This document shows, in pieces, positions 18,734-21,994 of a DNA stretch of 21,994 bases (positions are counted from its first letter, which is position 1; the number at the start of each line of letters is the position of its first letter). The stretch is taken from positions 1,096,005 through 1,117,998 of the forward strand of contig BFEA01000403.1 of the NCBI GenBank assembly GCA_003427395.1, in the 5' to 3' direction. Made by a program: the position numbers and the translations under genes. This stretch comes from Chara braunii. Its lineage: Eukaryota > Streptophyta > Charophyceae > Charales > Characeae. The notes under the pieces were generated by a model that saw nothing but the letters and a program-made list of their open reading frames with translations, was not told the origin of the DNA and ran no database searches.

Positions 18734-19380
18734 TATAAATTTTGGTAAGCTACTTTCTTTATGGGAAGCGTTGCCGAAATTTCTACAAAACCAGAGAGTT
18801 AGTCAAATTTTGACTTTTCAAAACTCAACTTATCTAAATTTGATATATGACTTAGTAAAAATTTAGAAAGTCTCATTTTATAAAATGAGTTCTGCCCAAA
18901 TTTTTACTAATTCAGATAGTTAGAAAAAAATGAACCTTGAGAAGTCAAAGTTATTTTAGGTTTTGAACTTAGTTTTGTATAAATCTTGGAATAACAATTT
19001 TCTTAAAGGAGTGCTGCCGAGATTTTTACAAATATAAGGAGTTAGTTAATATTGTCTTAGTTGAATTCAAACCTTACTTCGAGTTTTTATCCGACTTAGT
19101 ATAAATATGGGAAGTCCAGTTTTTAAAAGGAGATGGTGCCGAAATTTTTACTAATTCGGGGAGTTAGACAAAATTTGGTTTGCTAGAGTTGAGGAATATT
19201 TCAGTTTTTAATATTTGGGCGGAGAGCCGTATGATGGGAAACTATCACGTGCGGTTCGGAGGGCGGGAAAACACAACTCAGTATAAATTCTGAAAATGCA
19301 TTTTTCTTACGGGAAGCGTTGTCGAATATTTCTTAGTTTAGAGCAGTTAAATTATATATTGACATGTGGCGATTCTGGTA
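18734..19380 (+). repeat. Diverged tandem array, period exactly 122 bp, with one 60-bp expanded interval
   Basis: The anchor (TATAAAT or its variant) lies at 18734, 18856, 18978, 19100 and 19282, giving intervals of 122, 122, 122 and 182. A second anchor (GAGTTAG) lies at 18796, 19039, 19161 and, altered, 19341, confirming the register. Unit consensus: TATAAAT, about GGGAAGCGTTGCCGAAATTT near the middle, then GAGTTAGTCAAA and an AT-rich tail. Units are well diverged in sequence yet nearly constant in length. The extra 60 bp in the last interval maps to about 19211-19270, is GC-rich, and holds the domain V described separately. Confidence 0.85.
19224..19257 (+). ncRNA. Group II intron domain V (34-nt catalytic hairpin), isolated
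   Basis: The 34 nt fit the domain V consensus in length, fold and key bases. The lower stem GAGCCGTAT pairs with GTGCGGTTC (9 bp with wobbles), followed by a 2-nt AC bulge on the 3' strand, an upper stem GATGG/CTATC (5 bp) and a GAAA (GNRA) tetraloop. The catalytic triad AGC is at 19225-19227. In a living intron this hairpin holds the two catalytic metal ions for splicing. Only about 13 bases of matching GC-rich sequence follow it, so no normal domain VI with a branch-point A is evident, and no intron-encoded maturase is seen upstream. It sits in the 60-bp expansion of the 122-bp array. It could be a fragment of an organelle or bacterial-type intron moved to the nucleus. Random occurrence of all these elements together is very unlikely. 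Confidence 0.85.
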
Positions 19381-20023
19381 ACCCACCCTGAATAGGGGAG
19401 ACCCCGCCAAAGGTCTACCTTTTTTTTTAACACTGGCTTAGAGGTAGACTTAGACTTAGTTGACAATAAGTTTTTTTAGCGAGAATGTGCTATGTAGATT
19501 TATTCCCCTTACACTGATGGTTTAACTTGGGGATTGACATGTCCTGTGTTACATATCCTCTTTATCGTTTGATTCAGGATTTGGATTTAGATTCAACTTG
19601 ATCCCACGAGGATCATCATTTGTTATCACTGATAACATGTCGGTTGCCGACTCGTCGATTTACGACTCTACTCCAATTCACTCTCGTTATCCAACCTGAA
19701 GGTTTAGCCCTGATGGTTTTAATTGTTTTATTAAGGTTTCACCCATACTTTTATTGAATGATCATTTAACAGAGGTACTGAGTATTTATTTTAGAAGGTT
19801 GGACAAAGGTTGAGGCTTGCGTGACTAAAGCAAGGAGTATGAGTACAGAGAATGGTTGAAGTTGACCCCGGACAGTGTGTGGACTTTTGGTTGAATCGTG
19901 GATGTGATTGCATGTATGTTTATGGTTCGAACTCTGGATGTGACTGTCTGCGATTACATACATATATGGTTGGAGGGAGTCCCACAGTGATTGTGAGAAG
20001 TGATCGCCTCACATTAATAACTT
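19381..20023. other. Unassigned sequence with one small hairpin
   Basis: GTCTACC (about 19412) and GGTAGAC (about 19443) can pair over a T9-containing loop. Just before it is TGGCGATTCTGGTAACCCACCC at 19368, slightly like a retroelement primer site, with no LTR found to support that. The rest is featureless. Confidence 0.35.
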
Positions 20024-20084
20024 TTATATTTATATATCTATATCTATATCTATATCTATATATATACATATATATATAGATATG
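20024..20084. repeat. TATATC/TA microsatellite
   Basis: A run of TATATC hexamers, then TA dinucleotides, ending in ATATAGATATG. The strand-symmetric AT run can form a hairpin. It creates a Tyr/Ile/Leu-repeat frame that is not a gene. Confidence 0.95.
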
Positions 20085-21105
20085 CCTTGAGTGGTCGTGC
20101 AGTCCATTGCGACCGTGCATAAGGGTTAAACAGATTATACTTTGAGAGAAAATGACGATCCTCTTTTGTCCTGTGTTTTTTAGAGTTTTATAGTTAGACG
20201 TTGTAGTCTGTTGCAGTCCTCAAAGTCAAACCCCTTTAGTTCTCTCTAGGCCCTGGATGACGGAGCTGGTCTCCATGGCGATAAGAGACGATTGCCACTA
20301 CAGGTACGAACCTATGTACCACCCACCTTCCGCAAGTGCAGAAGAGAGTGTGGTTCTCAATGACAATTGGCAGTTGTCTAGCGTCGAGAGGTTGCCCCCT
20401 CAAGGCGAGTGTCAGCCGACACCTGAGTGTCGAATGCAACCCTCGAGATTAACAAGGGCCGCATGATTTTGGGTACTACATAGTACGACATCGTTAAGAC
20501 AGTTTGCATAAGCCTACATTGCGAGTCGATATGAGAAGACCTTGTGTCCGCGCGGTTTTATACTAAGTCTCGAGCGTATCGCTTATCCGATTGCCACGTC
20601 GGAAGGTTATGGAACGACTACTGAAGGGACTAGGATTATTCGTGTTGTTTTGTTTTGTGTCGTTCTAAGTGTGTGAGTGTGTTTTTTAATTTTATGTTTT
20701 AAAATGTGGTGTAACATGTGGTGAGTGAGATGCTTCCTAGTCGAACGACGACGAGTCGCGCTTTGGACTTCAGCCCCTCAATGCGGCGGTTCGCGTGCGG
20801 GTCCAATAGAGGCGTAGGACGACATGTACCGCCTATGCTACAGTGTACGAAAAACGCCCTCGGCTGGTCCACCTCTACGATTGCAACTAATTAACTTTCT
20901 TTTTGTGGACTAGTAGCTCGGCAGTAATATGCCCACTGAAGGGAGTTGACAACTCTCTCAGTTGGAGGTAAGTTGTACCTCGCGTAGGCCCTATCCTGTC
21001 GTGGAGGCTCGCGAGAGGGTATGGTTGGCGCATTCGGTTGGAGTGGCTTGCAGAAGCTCCTTGTGTATCGCGAGTATACCAACTCCTGCATGACGCGGCC
21101 GGGAA
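20085..21105. other. Unassigned intergenic sequence
   Basis: Mixed composition, with several CpG-rich stretches (20740-20860, 21000-21100). GAGTTG-A-CAACTC at about 20943-20955 is a small palindrome. Short open frames on both strands conflict and carry no domain. Confidence 0.3.
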
Positions 21106-21143
21106 GGTCCCGCACTGCGCGGGACCGATGCTCTCAACATCGC
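21106..21143. repeat. Two adjacent short hairpins in CpG-rich sequence
   Basis: GGTCCCGC (21106-21113) pairs perfectly with GCGGGACC (21119-21126) over a 5-nt loop. Directly after, CGATG and CATCG pair around CTCTCAA. No T run follows, and in a eukaryote I would not call it a terminator. Confidence 0.6.
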
Positions 21144-21994
21144 TACGCCTATAGACTTCGGTCCTTTTTGTTGTCCGATGCTTCACGTTTTTTTGTCAAT
21201 GACAGCAGGGCGCGTTCGGTAGTTTTTTCACTATTGACTCGTATCGCTTTCTTTCTTTCAAGTTCTCATTTGTTTTTCTCATCCCTTCATTCTCCACTTC
21301 TACTTCTTGCTTATACTTTCCCTTCTTCCCTGTCGTCGTCTCTAACCTCTGGTTGTTGTCAGTTTTCTGTGTACGAAGGTGATTTATGTTATAAGTGTTC
21401 AGTTGCGTAAGTTAATTGACACTCCTTTTGGATAATAAATGGATGCTTTGTTGTTCAAAAAGGAAGGAAAAAAAAAAGAAAAAAATATTGTTTTTGTGTT
21501 TTTAAATAAAAAAAGAACGTCACACACCATTTTACACTATGCTAGTCGGTCCGGGCCCCTGCATAAGGAAGACACACATAATCGAAAAAGGGTAAAAAAA
21601 AAATAAATTGCTGCCATGCGATCTGCCATCATCGACGGGCGTGCAGTGTCACACCCATGCTCATCTTGCGCGCTTACACATTACCCGGCTGCTAGTGGAA
21701 CCGCGCCCGTGGTCAGGATATCTGAAGTCCGGGGTAATTTCGGTCTAGATACAGGTGTAAATTATAAAGACCGTGCGGGTCTATTTGGGTCTAGGCGGAA
21801 AGGGGTAAAAAGGCAACGGGTCCCGATATTGGGTCGGGCCGCACTACTCGAGAAGAAACGTGTAAAACGTGAGAAGCGCATCCTGATACAGAATGCCGCT
21901 AGATACGTCAACTGCTGTTCACCACTGTGGCGGATGCATCGACCCGCCTTCTGCTCTAAGATTCATTCGCCTTTTTTTTTTTTTTTTTTTTTTT
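21144..21994. other. Unassigned right end, pyrimidine-rich then mixed, closing in a T run
   Basis: 21230-21360 is strongly pyrimidine-rich on the plus strand (TTTCTTTCTTTC, CCCTTCTTCCCT), as in some 5' leaders or introns, but no promoter or gene could be tied to it. A-rich sequence lies at 21465-21515 and 21590-21606. The last 22 or so bases are T only. Confidence 0.3.

Noticed and set aside
19368-19390. TGGCGATTCTGGTAACCC as a retroelement primer-binding site
   Set aside because: No LTR ends next to it, and the match to known primer sites is partial.
19852-20079. Frame ending in a Tyr/Leu/Ile repeat
   Set aside because: The repeated residues come from the TATATC microsatellite.
1-21994. 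Organelle origin of the window, suggested by domain V
   Set aside because: No organelle gene, tRNA or rRNA was found, while an LTR retrotransposon relic, MITE-like elements and microsatellites dominate.

Overview
The window looks like nuclear DNA of a plant-like eukaryote, from a large, repeat-rich, decaying genome. I see no intact host gene, no tRNA or rRNA gene and no bacterial-style operon. What can be supported is mobile-element material: a long LTR retrotransposon relic, two copies of a GTAC-armed foldback element, an AT-rich inverted-repeat insertion, several tandem-repeat blocks and a minus-strand coding relic full of stops. I cannot name the species. The window opens with 22 A and closes with a long T run, so it may be a whole contig that broke at homopolymers.

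Layout. 1-240 is the right half of a foldback element whose second copy lies at 14269-14638. 651-2000 (minus strand) is a decayed, coding-like relic of unknown product. 3488-14012 is a single degenerate LTR retrotransposon. Its two direct LTRs are about 1.35 kb each (3488-4842 and 12660-14012); both end in the same ...GTTGACA, and the 5' copy is followed after one base by a TGG-starting primer-site candidate. The interior has a frameshifted gag-like region (6023-6897), later coding fragments with a 45-bp in-frame triplication and a 204-bp tandem duplication, and a faint protease-like remnant near 9047. The last 3.4 kb of the interior is non-coding tandem repeats, hairpins and a GA microsatellite. 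I find no reverse transcriptase, RNase H or integrase, so it resembles a non-autonomous TR-GAG/LARD-type element.

Right of the element, 14648-17780 is unassigned. 17797-19380 is the most unusual part. Six hairpins there share a conserved loop of about 20 nt but have different stems, at least three of which remain well paired. They are followed by an array with an exact 122-bp period. The last interval of that array is 60 bp longer, and the extra 60 bp contains a textbook 34-nt group II intron domain V (19224-19257). 19381-21994 holds an AT microsatellite, short hairpins and nothing else I recognise.

The LTR relic, foldback elements and tandem arrays are mostly parasitic or satellite-like DNA. 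The domain V and the paired hairpin family are the parts that look like RNA structure and that the transposon annotation does not explain.
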